Assembly (NCBI RefSeq): GCF_002127545.1
Contig: NZ_MUBK01000002.1
Location: forward strand, 62,001 to 126,000
Direction of reading: 5' to 3'
Origin: Xenorhabdus beddingii
Lineage (GTDB): Bacteria > Pseudomonadota > Gammaproteobacteria > Enterobacterales > Enterobacteriaceae
DNA: 64,000 bases
A model generated the notes under the pieces. That model was not told the origin of the DNA. It did not search any database and was given only the letters and a program-made list of their open reading frames with translations. Both the position numbers and the translations under genes were made by a program. Positions 48,980-59,000 of the stretch are shown one piece after another; positions within the stretch are counted from its first letter, which is position 1; every line of letters starts with the position of its first letter.

Positions 48980-51007
48980 TTATTTAACCTGCATTCCTGG
49001 TTGCGCGCCACTGTCCGGGCTGAGCAGGAAAATGTCTTTCCCGCCAGGTCCTGCCGCCATCACCATACCTTCTGAAAGACCAAAACGCATTTTACGTGGT
49101 GCAAGGTTGGCAACCATGACTGTCAGACGACTTTCCAGCACCTTGGGATCAGGATAGGCTGAACGGATACCGGAGAACACCTGACGAATTTCACCGCCGA
49201 GATCAAGCGTCAGTTTTAGCAGCTTATCTGAGCCTTCAACGAAATCAGCCTGTTTGATCAATGCGATACGGAGATCAATTTTGGCAAAATCATCAAATGC
49301 GATGGTGTCCTGAATGGGGTCATCCGCCAAGGGGCCGGTCACGGTTTTTTGTGGCTCAATGTTCTCTTTTGAATCAGCGACCATGGCTTCAATTTTAGCC
49401 ATTTCAATCCGACTGAACAGCGCCTTGAAAGGTGAAACGTCGTGAGCCAGCAGCGGTTGTTGGATGCCATCCCAAGTCAGTTCCGTATTCAGGAATGCCT
49501 CTGTGCGTGCGGCCAAGCCCGGCAGCACGGGCTTCAGGTAAGTCATCAGCACCCGGAACAGGTTAATGCCCATTGAGCAGATAGCCTGTAGATCAGCGTC
49601 ACGGCCTTCCTGTTTCGCCACAACCCACGGTGCTTGTTCATCAACATAACGGTTGGCGAGATCGGCCAGTGCCATGATTTCACGGATTGCCTTGCCGAAT
49701 TCACGGTGGGTGAAATCGTCCTCAATCACTTGGGCAGCATCAACAAATTTTTGGTACAGCGCAGGATCAGCAAGCTGGTCTGCCAGTTTGCCCCCAAAGC
49801 GCTTATTGATGAAACCGGCATTACGTGACGCCAGGTTAACCACTTTGTTGACGATATCGCTGTTTACACGCTGAACAAAATCTTCCAGATTCAGGTCGAT
49901 ATCATCAATGCGGGAAGAGAGCTTCGCCGCGTAGTAATAACGCAGGCAATCGGCATCAAGATGTTTCAGATAAGTCTCGGCCTTGATAAAGGTTCCACGG
50001 GACTTGGACATCTTGGTACCGTTAACGGTGATGTAACCGTGAACGAACAGGTTGGTTGGCTTGCGGTAGTTGCAACCTTCCAACATGGCCGGCCAGAACA
50101 GACTGTGGAAATACACGATATCTTTACCGATGAAATGATAGAGGTCCGCTTTGGAATCTTTCTCCCAGAACTCATCGAAATTCAGGTCACCGCGTTTGTC
50201 ACACAGATTCTTGAATGAACCCATATAGCCAATTGGCGCATCCAGCCAGACATAGAAATATTTACCCGGCTGATCGGGAATTTCAAAGCCGAAATAGGGT
50301 GCATCACGGGTAATATCCCACTGTTGCAATCCCGCTTCGAACCATTCCTGCATTTTGTTTGCCACTTGCTCCTGCAACGTACCGGAACGGATCCATTGTT
50401 GCAGCATGTCGCTGAATGCCGGCAGATCGAAGAAGAAATGCTCGGTATCGCGCATTTGCGGTGTTGCCCCGGAGACCGCAGAACGCGGGTTGATCAATTC
50501 CGTTGGGGAATAGGTGCTTCCACAAACTTCACAGTTATCGCCATACTGATCTTCTGCCTTGCATTTTGGGCAGCTACCTTTGACAAAACGATCCGGCAGG
50601 AACATCCCTTTTTCCGGATCGTATAGCTGAGAAATGGTCCGGTTCTTGATGTAACCATTCTTTTTCAGTTCCAGATAAATCTTGGAGGCCAGTGCCTTGT
50701 TCTCTTCGCTGTGCGTAGAGTGGTAGTTATCGTAGCTGATGGCAAAGCCGGCAAAATCCTGCTGATGCTCTAGGTTCACCTTGGCAATCATATCTTCTGG
50801 TGAAATCCCACTCTGCTGAGCTTTCAGCATAATTGGTGTACCGTGGGCATCATCAGCACAGACAAAGTGAACCTCTTTGCCGCGCATTCGATGATAACGA
50901 ACCCAAATATCAGCCTGAATGTGTTCCAGAATATGACCGAGATGAATGGGACCATTAGCATAAGGTAACGCACAGGTCACCAATAATTTGTTCGCGACTT
51001 GAGACAT
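48980..51007 (-). CDS. metG: Methionyl-tRNA synthetase MetG
   Basis: This 675-residue class I synthetase charges tRNA-Met. The HIGH-type motif is [13 protein letters not shown], the zinc knuckle has CPKC and CEVC (about 146-161), and the KMSKS loop is [10 protein letters not shown]. The C-terminal 110 residues form the EMAP-type tRNA-binding and dimerisation domain. Length and domains match E. coli MetG (677). It is divergent from mrp, 182 bp apart. Confidence 0.97.
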   Translation of the reverse strand: MSQVANKLLVTCALPYANGPIHLGHILEHIQADIWVRYHRMRGKEVHFVCADDAHGTPIMLKAQQSGISPEDMIAKVNLEHQQDFAGFAISYDNYHSTHSEENKALASKIYLELKKNGYIKNRTISQLYDPEKGMFLPDRFVKGSCPKCKAEDQYGDNCEVCGSTYSPTELINPRSAVSGATPQMRDTEHFFFDLPAFSDMLQQWIRSGTLQEQVANKMQEWFEAGLQQWDITRDAPYFGFEIPDQPGKYFYVWLDAPIGYMGSFKNLCDKRGDLNFDEFWEKDSKADLYHFIGKDIVYFHSLFWPAMLEGCNYRKPTNLFVHGYITVNGTKMSKSRGTFIKAETYLKHLDADCLRYYYAAKLSSRIDDIDLNLEDFVQRVNSDIVNKVVNLASRNAGFINKRFGGKLADQLADPALYQKFVDAAQVIEDDFTHREFGKAIREIMALADLANRYVDEQAPWVVAKQEGRDADLQAICSMGINLFRVLMTYLKPVLPGLAARTEAFLNTELTWDGIQQPLLAHDVSPFKALFSRIEMAKIEAMVADSKENIEPQKTVTGPLADDPIQDTIAFDDFAKIDLRIALIKQADFVEGSDKLLKLTLDLGGEIRQVFSGIRSAYPDPKVLESRLTVMVANLAPRKMRFGLSEGMVMAAGPGGKDIFLLSPDSGAQPGMQVK

Positions 51008-51189
51008 GGTTAGGATCTGACTTCCGTAAAATGAAAAGGGTTTTTGATGTTACCTGATCAAGAGCATTGTCGCTAGGGTAACAGGAGAACTTCGCTACTT
51101 TTACGGGTAGCCTTATCCGAAGTCGCTGGCTTCTGTTATGATGGACGAACAGTTTTAGGTTGAAAAAAGAGAAATCAAAAGGAGCCGGG

Positions 51190-52302
51190 ATGAATTCACG
51201 ATCCTCCGAGCAGTCCAGTCCTGACCTGCTGAAAGAACATGTTGTGAAGATATTGGCAACATTCAAACATCCGACATTAGAGCGAGATTTGATTGCCCTG
51301 AAAACATTGCATCACTGTGCCATGTTGGACGGGATACTGTATCTTGAATTAATCATGCCGTTCGCCTGGAAACGTGCCTTTGAAGTATTGAAAAAAGAGA
51401 CCACTCAATCCCTGCAAGCCGTGACGGGCGCAAAATCGGTTGAATGGAGGTTAACCCACGATATCAGTACATTGCGCCGTGCCAATGACTTACCGGGCGT
51501 CAATGGCGTGCGCAATATTGTGGCCGTCAGCTCAGGCAAAGGCGGGGTAGGGAAATCCAGTACGGCGGTAAATCTGGCGTTGGCACTGGCGCAAGAAGGC
51601 GCAAAAGTCGGTATTCTGGATGCGGATATCTATGGCCCCTCGATCCCCAATATGCTTGGCACCGCCAAAGAGCGCCCGACTTCCCCGGACGGTCAGCATA
51701 TGGCCCCGATTATGGTACATGGCATGGCGACCAACTCCATCGGTTATCTGGTGACTGATGATAACGCGATGGTCTGGCGTGGCCCGATGGCGAGCAAGGC
51801 CCTGATGCAAATGCTACAGGACACTTTATGGCCGGACCTGGATTATCTGGTGATTGATATGCCACCGGGTACAGGGGATATTCAGTTAACGCTGTCCCAG
51901 AATATTCCGGTGACCGGTGCCTTGGTGATCACCACGCCGCAGGATATTGCCCTGATCGATGCGATGAAAGGCATTGTCATGTTCCAGAAAGTCAATGTGC
52001 CAGTTTTAGGCGTTATTGAGAACATGAGCACGCATATTTGCAGTCACTGTGGCCATCACGAGCCGATTTTCGGTACAGGAGGGGCAGAAAAACTGGCAGG
52101 AAAATACGATTGCCAATTATTGGGGCAGATCCCACTGCATATTTCCCTGCGTGAAGATCTTGACCGTGGTGAACCGACCGTGATCAGCCAGCCTGACAGT
52201 GAATTTGCAGATATTTACCGTGAAATCGCCGCCAATATTTCTGCGCGGATGTATTGGCAGGGAGAAAAGATCCCGACTGAAATATCTTTCCGTGCAGTTT
52301 GA
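51190..52302 (+). CDS. mrp: Iron-sulfur cluster carrier protein Mrp/ApbC
   Basis: This 370-residue P-loop ATPase carries Fe-S clusters to target proteins. The deviant Walker A is SSGKGGVGKSST; the cluster-binding CxxC is ICSHC near residue 285, and the N-terminal 80 residues form the MIP18/DUF59-like domain. The ATG at 51190 (MNSRSSEQ) has AGGAG six bases upstream; an in-frame TTG at 51160 is not supported. Divergent position to metG is as in E. coli. Confidence 0.95.
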   Translation: MNSRSSEQSSPDLLKEHVVKILATFKHPTLERDLIALKTLHHCAMLDGILYLELIMPFAWKRAFEVLKKETTQSLQAVTGAKSVEWRLTHDISTLRRANDLPGVNGVRNIVAVSSGKGGVGKSSTAVNLALALAQEGAKVGILDADIYGPSIPNMLGTAKERPTSPDGQHMAPIMVHGMATNSIGYLVTDDNAMVWRGPMASKALMQMLQDTLWPDLDYLVIDMPPGTGDIQLTLSQNIPVTGALVITTPQDIALIDAMKGIVMFQKVNVPVLGVIENMSTHICSHCGHHEPIFGTGGAEKLAGKYDCQLLGQIPLHISLREDLDRGEPTVISQPDSEFADIYREIAANISARMYWQGEKIPTEISFRAV

Positions 52303-52723
52303 TTTAAGTCATTGAGCAAAAATACACAATTAAACGCCGTTTTAATGAAAGTTTTTAACCAATTGTAATGACTACAGTATTGTCAAAAAATGGTCGGTCA
52401 ATGGCTCTGCTGGATGAGAGCCATTCCATTGTTCAGCACCCTTATTTGCATATCATTGAAGTTTTTTGCCACTATTTTAAGAATAATTTTGGAAACACGT
52501 TTAGCTATAGCTTGAGTATTCCTATTTGAAAATGATTTATAGAATATTCTTTACTTGAGAGATCAAATTGCAGCATTTTTATGCGAAGCTCATCGAAAAA
52601 AACGAGACTTATCTTGTTTACGCTGGAATAGAAGCCATTAACTCCCTATAATCCGCCAAACGTGGTGTATCGAACACCATGTTCCTACTTTATTTTTTCT
52701 TTTTTAACCAGGTTATTTCTACT
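52303..52723 (+). promoter_or_regulatory. mrp-udk intergenic region with hairpin and udk promoter candidate
   Basis: The 421 bp gap has no gene I can support. A hairpin ATGGCTCT/AGAGCCAT (52401-52424) may end mrp transcripts, although no T-run follows. A TATAAT at 52647-52652 followed by a GC-rich discriminator (CCGCC), with TGGAAT 17 bp before it, is a likely udk promoter. The discriminator type suggests control by ppGpp, which is inference. Confidence 0.5.
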
Positions 52724-53365
52724 ATGGCTGATGAAGCACATAAGTGTACAATCGTAGGTATTTCAGGTGCCTCCGCCTCAGGCAAAAGCCTTATTGCCAG
52801 CACACTTTATAGGGAATTACGAGCTCAAGTTGGTGATCATAATATCGGTGTTATTCCAGAAGATTGCTATTATAAAGATCAAACTCATACCCCGATAGAA
52901 GAACGTTATAAAGTTAATTACGATCACCCGAGTTCAATGGATCACAGTTTGCTGTTTGAACATCTTCAGGCACTGAAAGCCGGAAAATCCATTGAATTGC
53001 CGCAATATGACTACGTCGAACACACCCGCAAACCCGAATCCATCCATTTTGAACCGAAAAGAGTCATTATCCTCGAAGGTATTCTACTATTAACGGATAA
53101 GCGCTTGCGCCAAGAGTTGGATTTCTCCATTTTTGTCGATACGCCACTGGATATTTGTTTGATGCGTCGCATTAAACGCGATGTGAATGAGCGCGGGCGT
53201 TCGCTGGATTCCGTGATGGAACAGTACAAAAAAACCGTGCGTCCCATGTTCCTGCAATTTATCGAGCCATCAAAACAATATGCCGATATCATTGTACCGC
53301 GCGGAGGGAAAAACCGTGTGGCCATTGATATCTTGAAAGCCAAGATAGGCCAATTTTACGAATAA
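52724..53365 (+). CDS. udk: Uridine kinase Udk
   Basis: This 213-residue kinase phosphorylates uridine and cytidine with GTP/ATP in pyrimidine salvage. It has [11 protein letters not shown] (P-loop), [18 protein letters not shown] and [12 protein letters not shown]. The ATG at 52724 (MADEAHKC) gives the exact E. coli length; 15 codons of open frame upstream are Phe-rich and not part of the family. udk-dcd-asmA is a conserved gene order. Confidence 0.96.
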   Translation: MADEAHKCTIVGISGASASGKSLIASTLYRELRAQVGDHNIGVIPEDCYYKDQTHTPIEERYKVNYDHPSSMDHSLLFEHLQALKAGKSIELPQYDYVEHTRKPESIHFEPKRVIILEGILLLTDKRLRQELDFSIFVDTPLDICLMRRIKRDVNERGRSLDSVMEQYKKTVRPMFLQFIEPSKQYADIIVPRGGKNRVAIDILKAKIGQFYE

Positions 53366-53412
53366 TCTGCTGTTCAGGCATTCATAAACATCATCGTATT
53401 TGAGAGGAAATA

Positions 53413-53994
53413 ATGCGACTCTGTGACCGTGACATTATTAAATGGCTAGATGAAGGTAAGCTGGTAATTACCCCTCGTCCCCCTGTTGAACGTATTAACG
53501 GGGCAACTGCTGATGTGCGCCTTGGGAATCAGTTTCGCGTTTTTCGTGGTCATACGGCTGCCTACATTGATTTGAGTGGTCCTAAGGCTCAGGTCAATGA
53601 GGCGCTTGATCGTGTCATGAGCGATGAGATTATTTTACCGGATGAGGAAGCCTTCTTCCTTCATCCCGGTGAATTGGCGTTGGCGGTAACGCTGGAATCT
53701 GTCACATTGCCTGATAATTTAGTCGGTTGGTTAGATGGTCGTTCATCTCTGGCACGTCTTGGCCTGATGGTGCATGTCACTGCGCACCGCATCGATCCGG
53801 GTTGGCAAGGGCAAATTGTGCTGGAGTTCTATAATTCAGGCAAACTGCCTTTGGCTTTACGACCTGGGATGGTCATAGGTGCATTGAGCTTTGAACCGCT
53901 TTCGGGATCGGCTGAACGGCCTTATAACCGACGTCAGGATGCGAAATATAAAAATCAGCAAGGAGCCGTAGGCAGCCGAATCAGTGAGGATTAA
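53413..53994 (+). CDS. dcd: dCTP deaminase Dcd
   Basis: This 193-residue enzyme deaminates dCTP to dUTP, the main source of dTTP in enterobacteria. The motifs [29 protein letters not shown], the catalytic Glu region GQIVLEFYN and the C-terminal RPYNRR-like segment ([15 protein letters not shown]) are all present. GAGAGGAAATA precedes the ATG. It starts 47 bp after udk. Confidence 0.97.
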   Translation: MRLCDRDIIKWLDEGKLVITPRPPVERINGATADVRLGNQFRVFRGHTAAYIDLSGPKAQVNEALDRVMSDEIILPDEEAFFLHPGELALAVTLESVTLPDNLVGWLDGRSSLARLGLMVHVTAHRIDPGWQGQIVLEFYNSGKLPLALRPGMVIGALSFEPLSGSAERPYNRRQDAKYKNQQGAVGSRISED

Positions 53995-53997
53995 TCT

Positions 53998-54067
53998 TTT
54001 CTGGTAAAGCTCTTTGGTGAAAAATAGCCCTTTGGTGAAAAATCACCTTCTGGTGAAAAAGAGTCAT
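53998..54067. repeat. Imperfect 18-bp tandem repeat between dcd and asmA
   Basis: About four units related to TTTGGTGAAAAATAGCCC follow one another right after the dcd stop. Three units share TGGTGAAAAA exactly. It fills most of the 99 bp gap. Confidence 0.85.
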
Positions 54068-54093
54068 CTTGTGGACATGGGACTGGGGAAGTC

Positions 54094-55962
54094 ATGAAAA
54101 GATTGTTGACGACGCTCATTATTTTGTTGGTAGTCATTGTTGCTGGTTTAACGACGCTGGTTATGCTGGTTAACCCCAATGACTTCCGGGACTATATAGT
54201 CAAACAGGTACAAAAGAAGAGTGGTTACCAGCTCGTGTTGCAGGATGATTTGCGCTGGCATGTCTGGCCAAAATTGAGCATTCTGACCGGACAGGTATCA
54301 TTGACCGCTCAGAATGCCCAAAAACCTGCCATTGTGGCAGAAAACATGCGCTTGGATGTGGAACTGTTGCCGCTGTTGTCTCATCAACTTTCTGTTAAGG
54401 AAGTGATGCTGAAAGGCGCGGTATTGCGGTTTACACCGGATAGCCAGCCGCAACAACGGCTGCAGGCGCCGATTGCGCCAGAAAGTGATATTCACTATCC
54501 GGTAGCGACAGGAAGTCAGGCTTGGAAGCTGGATATTGCCAGAATCAAAATCGTGGATAGTTTGTTGATCTGGCAAGCCGGTCACCATTCCCAGCTCAAT
54601 GTTCGTGGGATGAATTTACTGTTGGAACGTCGTGATCCCACTCGTGTTGACCTCAATCTCAGCAGTAATATTAATCAAAATCAGCAAGAATTGGCATTTG
54701 AACTGGGGGCCTCAGTGGATATCTCCGGTTATCCACAGAAAATGTCGGCTGACATTAATGCTTTCGAATACCAATTGAAAGGCATTGGTTTACCCTCCGC
54801 AGGTATTCAGGGGACAGGCAGTGCCACAGTGAAATATCAGGCTTCGCCTGAATTAATATCATTGCAAAAAATAGCGCTGACCATGAATGATGAGAGCGAG
54901 CTGAAAGGTGATATTACAGCCGCTTTGAAAGATCAGCCGCAATACTCCATCAATCTGACTTCGACAACATTGAATCTGGACAATCTGTTGGGCGGGGGTC
55001 TGTTACCGAAAAACACCCCACAGGCAAAACAGGATTATCGGATTGAAAATAATTCATCAAAACCGGTGATTGCGACGTCAGTATCGCCACTATCCAATTA
55101 TGATCTTGCGTTTTTGCGGGGATTTGGTGCTGATATTTCATTGACTGCAGGTAAGTTCATTTATCAGGGCATGAATATTGATAATTTTGACTTGAAAGCC
55201 GTGAATGACAATGGCATGGCGAACATCACAACCTTAAGCGGCAATGTATTTGGTGGGCATTTTGCGCTTCCGACCACGATTGATGCCACGGTGGCTCCTG
55301 CCAAATTGCAGACAAAACCACGGTTGCAGAAAATTGAATTGCAGCCGTTGTTAACCTTCTTGGCCTTACCGCCAACATTCAGCGGCCAGCTTAATGTCAA
55401 TGGGGATCTTTTGGGGCAAGGGTATGATGAATATGCCGTTTCCCATTACTGGCAGGGCGATTTGAATATTGATGTGGAAAACGTGCGCCTGAAAGGGTTG
55501 AACATTCCTCAACTTATTCAGCAATCTTTTGCACGGGCAACCGATCAAGTCAGCCAACCTACGAATACTGATGATTTTACTGAAGCAAAAAAGATGTCAG
55601 TGAAAGCCCAATTGGATCGCGGTGAAGTGAAGATCAATGAACTTGTAGCGACTTCCGGCATACTCAATATTCAGGGGCAGGGAAAGGCTAATTTACTGAA
55701 ACAGAGTTGTGATGTTTCATTGTGGGTGCAATTGACCGATGGATGGGGTAAGCAGAACGAATTGGTACGTCGTCTGGCGAAATTAAGCATTCCTCTGCGG
55801 GTTTATGGCGACTGGGATAATCTGCAATATACGTTGAATGTGGAACCTGTGTTGCGTGATGAATTACAGCAAAAGGTCAAAAAATCCATCAAAGAGTGGC
55901 TCGAAAATAATCGCAATAATGAAGACCTTAAGAAACTAGGGGATCTTCTGAATAAAAAATAG
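54094..55962 (+). CDS. asmA: AsmA family outer-membrane biogenesis protein
   Basis: This 622-residue protein has an N-terminal membrane anchor (about 5-27) and a long periplasmic AsmA domain: VNPNDFRDYIVKQVQKKSGYQL, LRWHVWPKLSILTG and the C-terminal AsmA_2-like region. Members of this family are thought to move phospholipid to the outer membrane through an extended beta structure. E. coli AsmA is 617 residues. GGGGAAG lies four bases before the ATG. It is followed by a terminator, then a convergent tail-fibre gene that E. coli lacks. Confidence 0.94.
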   Translation: MKRLLTTLIILLVVIVAGLTTLVMLVNPNDFRDYIVKQVQKKSGYQLVLQDDLRWHVWPKLSILTGQVSLTAQNAQKPAIVAENMRLDVELLPLLSHQLSVKEVMLKGAVLRFTPDSQPQQRLQAPIAPESDIHYPVATGSQAWKLDIARIKIVDSLLIWQAGHHSQLNVRGMNLLLERRDPTRVDLNLSSNINQNQQELAFELGASVDISGYPQKMSADINAFEYQLKGIGLPSAGIQGTGSATVKYQASPELISLQKIALTMNDESELKGDITAALKDQPQYSINLTSTTLNLDNLLGGGLLPKNTPQAKQDYRIENNSSKPVIATSVSPLSNYDLAFLRGFGADISLTAGKFIYQGMNIDNFDLKAVNDNGMANITTLSGNVFGGHFALPTTIDATVAPAKLQTKPRLQKIELQPLLTFLALPPTFSGQLNVNGDLLGQGYDEYAVSHYWQGDLNIDVENVRLKGLNIPQLIQQSFARATDQVSQPTNTDDFTEAKKMSVKAQLDRGEVKINELVATSGILNIQGQGKANLLKQSCDVSLWVQLTDGWGKQNELVRRLAKLSIPLRVYGDWDNLQYTLNVEPVLRDELQQKVKKSIKEWLENNRNNEDLKKLGDLLNKK

Positions 55963-55992
55963 CGTTAATAATGATGTGCCGCTAATGATAAT

Positions 55993-56016
55993 AGGTGATC
56001 GCCTCAGCGATCACCT
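55993..56016. terminator. Terminator after asmA
   Basis: AGGTGATCGC and GCGATCACCT form a perfect 10-bp stem with CTCA loop, followed on the + strand by a T-rich stretch ending TTTTTT. It also stands 60 bp beyond the stop of the convergent tail-fibre gene. Confidence 0.85.
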
Positions 56017-56038
56017 GATTTATGTTTTTTCTGTGGAT

Positions 56039-56094
56039 ACTTTACAACTAATACCTTACAACTAATACCTTACAACTAATACCCTACAACCTGA
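56039..56094. repeat. 14-bp tandem repeat at the 3' end of the tail-fibre gene
   Basis: Four tandem units of ACCTTACAACTAAT (with small changes in the first and last) span the stop codon of the tail-fibre gene. Read on the minus strand, each unit repeats the gene's final sequence GTTGTAAGGTATTA, so the stop region itself was duplicated outward. The period of 14 is not a multiple of three. Confidence 0.93.
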
Positions 56095-59000
56095 TAATAG
56101 AAGTTCGGCACCCAGCCTGTTTGTGGCGTTGTCACGGATAGGGTGACGGTATCCTTAGACAATCCGACCCCATCTGGATTATCTCTTTGTGTTTTGACAT
56201 CAGCCAGATAACCGGGGTGCTGATTGTCAAAATTATCGCCGACAATATTGGCCTGGCACGAGATAATGCCGTTTGGCAACGTCGTGGGCAGTTTGATTTT
56301 GTAGAAGTGGGTATAGTAAGTCACGCCATTGATGACGGATGAATTAAACTCACCAATGGGTTCACTACCGCTTACCTGCCCGTTTAGCAAGAATATTTCA
56401 CCCAGCTTGATGATGGTGTGTTTGTCCTCAACCCGACGTGACTCAATATCTAATCCAACCAGTTCACCCAAGCCTAAGTTTCTGACAAAAGCCTGTTTGT
56501 CCGGGATATCAGCCCCGTTCTTACTTTTCTCCAGTCGGTTCTCAGCGTCAGCTTTGGCTGCTATCGCGAGGGTATTGGCATTATTCGCCAATGTGTCAAC
56601 TTTGCTAATGCGAGTATCGACGTCGGCTCTGCTATAAGCCCCTACATCAGAGGCGGTAAGTTTAATATCGGATAACAGGGCCTTGCCATTGACTGTGCGT
56701 GTAAGCGGGACTCGGCCATCCGCATTGTTATTGGCGGTATTTGCCAGCTCCTTAATCTCTTCAACGCGACTGTCTACCTCTCCTTTGGTATAGGCATTTA
56801 TATCCGATGCTGTCAGCTTAATATCTGATAGCAGGGCCTTGCCATTCACCGTTCGCGTTAATGGAACTTTGTTATCCGTATTATTATTGGCATTGTTTGC
56901 CAGTTCTTTAACTTCATCAATAAGGATGTTGATATCGGCCTTGTTATAGGTATCGACGTCAGTTGCGGTGAGTGCAATATCGGTTGATAGCTCTCTGCCA
57001 TTCACTTTACGGGTTGATGGCACCCTGCCTTCAGCATTTTGCATTGCCGAATTCGCGGTCTTATTGGCGGTATCAGCGAGTTTTTCCACCTTACCAATAT
57101 TCTCACTGATTTCTACCTTGTTGTAAGTACCAATATCCGCCGCAGTCAGTTGGATATCGACTGACAGTTCCTGACCGTTCACTTTACGGGTTAATGGCAC
57201 TCTGCTGTCAGCATTTTGAATCGCCGAATTCGCGGTTTTATTGGCGGTATCAGCAAGTTTATCCACGATGCCGATACGATCATCGATTTCTGCTTGGTTA
57301 TAAGTCCCGATATCAGCCGCATTCAGCTCAATGTCAGTTAACAGCTCCTTGCCATTGACTTTACGGGTGAGCGGCACTTTGTTGCCAGCGCTTTGAAGGG
57401 CATCATTCGCATTCTGACTGGCAGTATCCGCCAGAACCCTGACATCTTTGATATGGGCGTCGGTTTCCTCTTTGTTGTAGGCGTCGATGTCAGCCGCAGT
57501 CAGTAGAATGTCGGCGGCCAGCTCTTTGCCATTGACCTTGCGGGTTAATGGCACTCTGTTGTCAGCTTTTTCAGTGGCTGCCTTGGCATGATCATTGGCG
57601 GTGTCAGCCAATTGTTGCACGTCGTCGATTTGTGCCTTGACGCCGCTGATAAAGTCATCAGTTTCCTTCTTGTTATAGGCATGGACATCTGATGCAGCCA
57701 GTTCAATATCTGCTGACAACTCTTTGTCGTTAATCTTGCGGGTGAGCGGGACTTTGGTGTTTGCGGTATCAATGGCGGCAGTGGCATGGGTATTGGCGGT
57801 TTCCGCCAGAGTATTCACCTTGCCGATACGATCATCGATTTCCACTTTATCGTAAGTGCCAACATCCGCCGCAATCAGTTCAATGTCCGCTGACAGCTCT
57901 TTGCCATTCACTTTGCGGGCCAGTGGCACTCTGCCGTCTGCATTTTTAGCTGCCGCGTCCGCGAGTTGATCGGCGTGTTCAGCCAGGGTTCTGACTTCCT
58001 TGATCTGGGCGTCTGCTTCCCCCTTGTTATAGGCATCAATATCAGATGCAACTAGTTCAATATCTGCTGACAGCTCTTTGCCGTTAATCTTGCGGGTGAG
58101 CGGGACTTTGGTGTTTGCGGTATCAATGGCGGCAGTGGCATGGGTATTGGCGGTTTCCGCCAGAGTATTCACCTTGCCGATACGATCATCGATTTCCACT
58201 TTATCGTAAGTGCCAACATCCGCCGCAGTCAGTTCAATGTCCGCTGACAGCTCTTTGCCATTGATCCTGCGGGCGAGTGGGACTCTGTTATCAGCGTTTT
58301 GAATCGCGGTATTGGCGGTGTGATTGGCGGTTTCCGCCAGTTTATCAACTTCATCGATACGAGCATCGATTTCCACTTTATTGTAAGTGCCAATATCCGC
58401 CGCAGTCAGTTCAATATCTGCTGACAGCTCTTTGCCATTGATCTTGCGGGCTAATGGAACTTTGGTGCCCGCATCTGTAATGGCTGCTGCCGCATTACTA
58501 TTGGCTTGTTCAGCCAAATTATTGACATTATCGATCTGTATTCTGACATCTTTGATAATGCCATCCGTTTCTTCTTTACCGTAGGCACCGACATCAACTG
58601 AGTGTAATTCAATGTCAGATAACAGCTCTTTGCCATTGATTTTGCGGGCTAATGGAACTTTGGTATCAGCATGTTGAATCGCGGTATTGGCGGTATTATT
58701 GGCGTTTTCTGCCAGTATATTGACCTGGCTGATATGACCATCAATTTCCGCCTTGGTGTATGTACCCACATCAGCCGCATTTAATTCAATATCGGTTGAC
58801 AGCTCTTTGTCATTGATTTTGCGGGTTAATGGGACTTTAGTTTCAGTTTGTTGAGCGGCGTTATTGGCTTCTTTACTGGCCTTGTCAGCGGATTGCTGAA
58901 CGATGTTGATCCGATCCTCAATCTCCTTCCTGTCATAGGTATCGATATCCTCCGCAGTCAGTTGGATATCGGTTATCAGCTCCTTGTTGTTGATCTTGCG

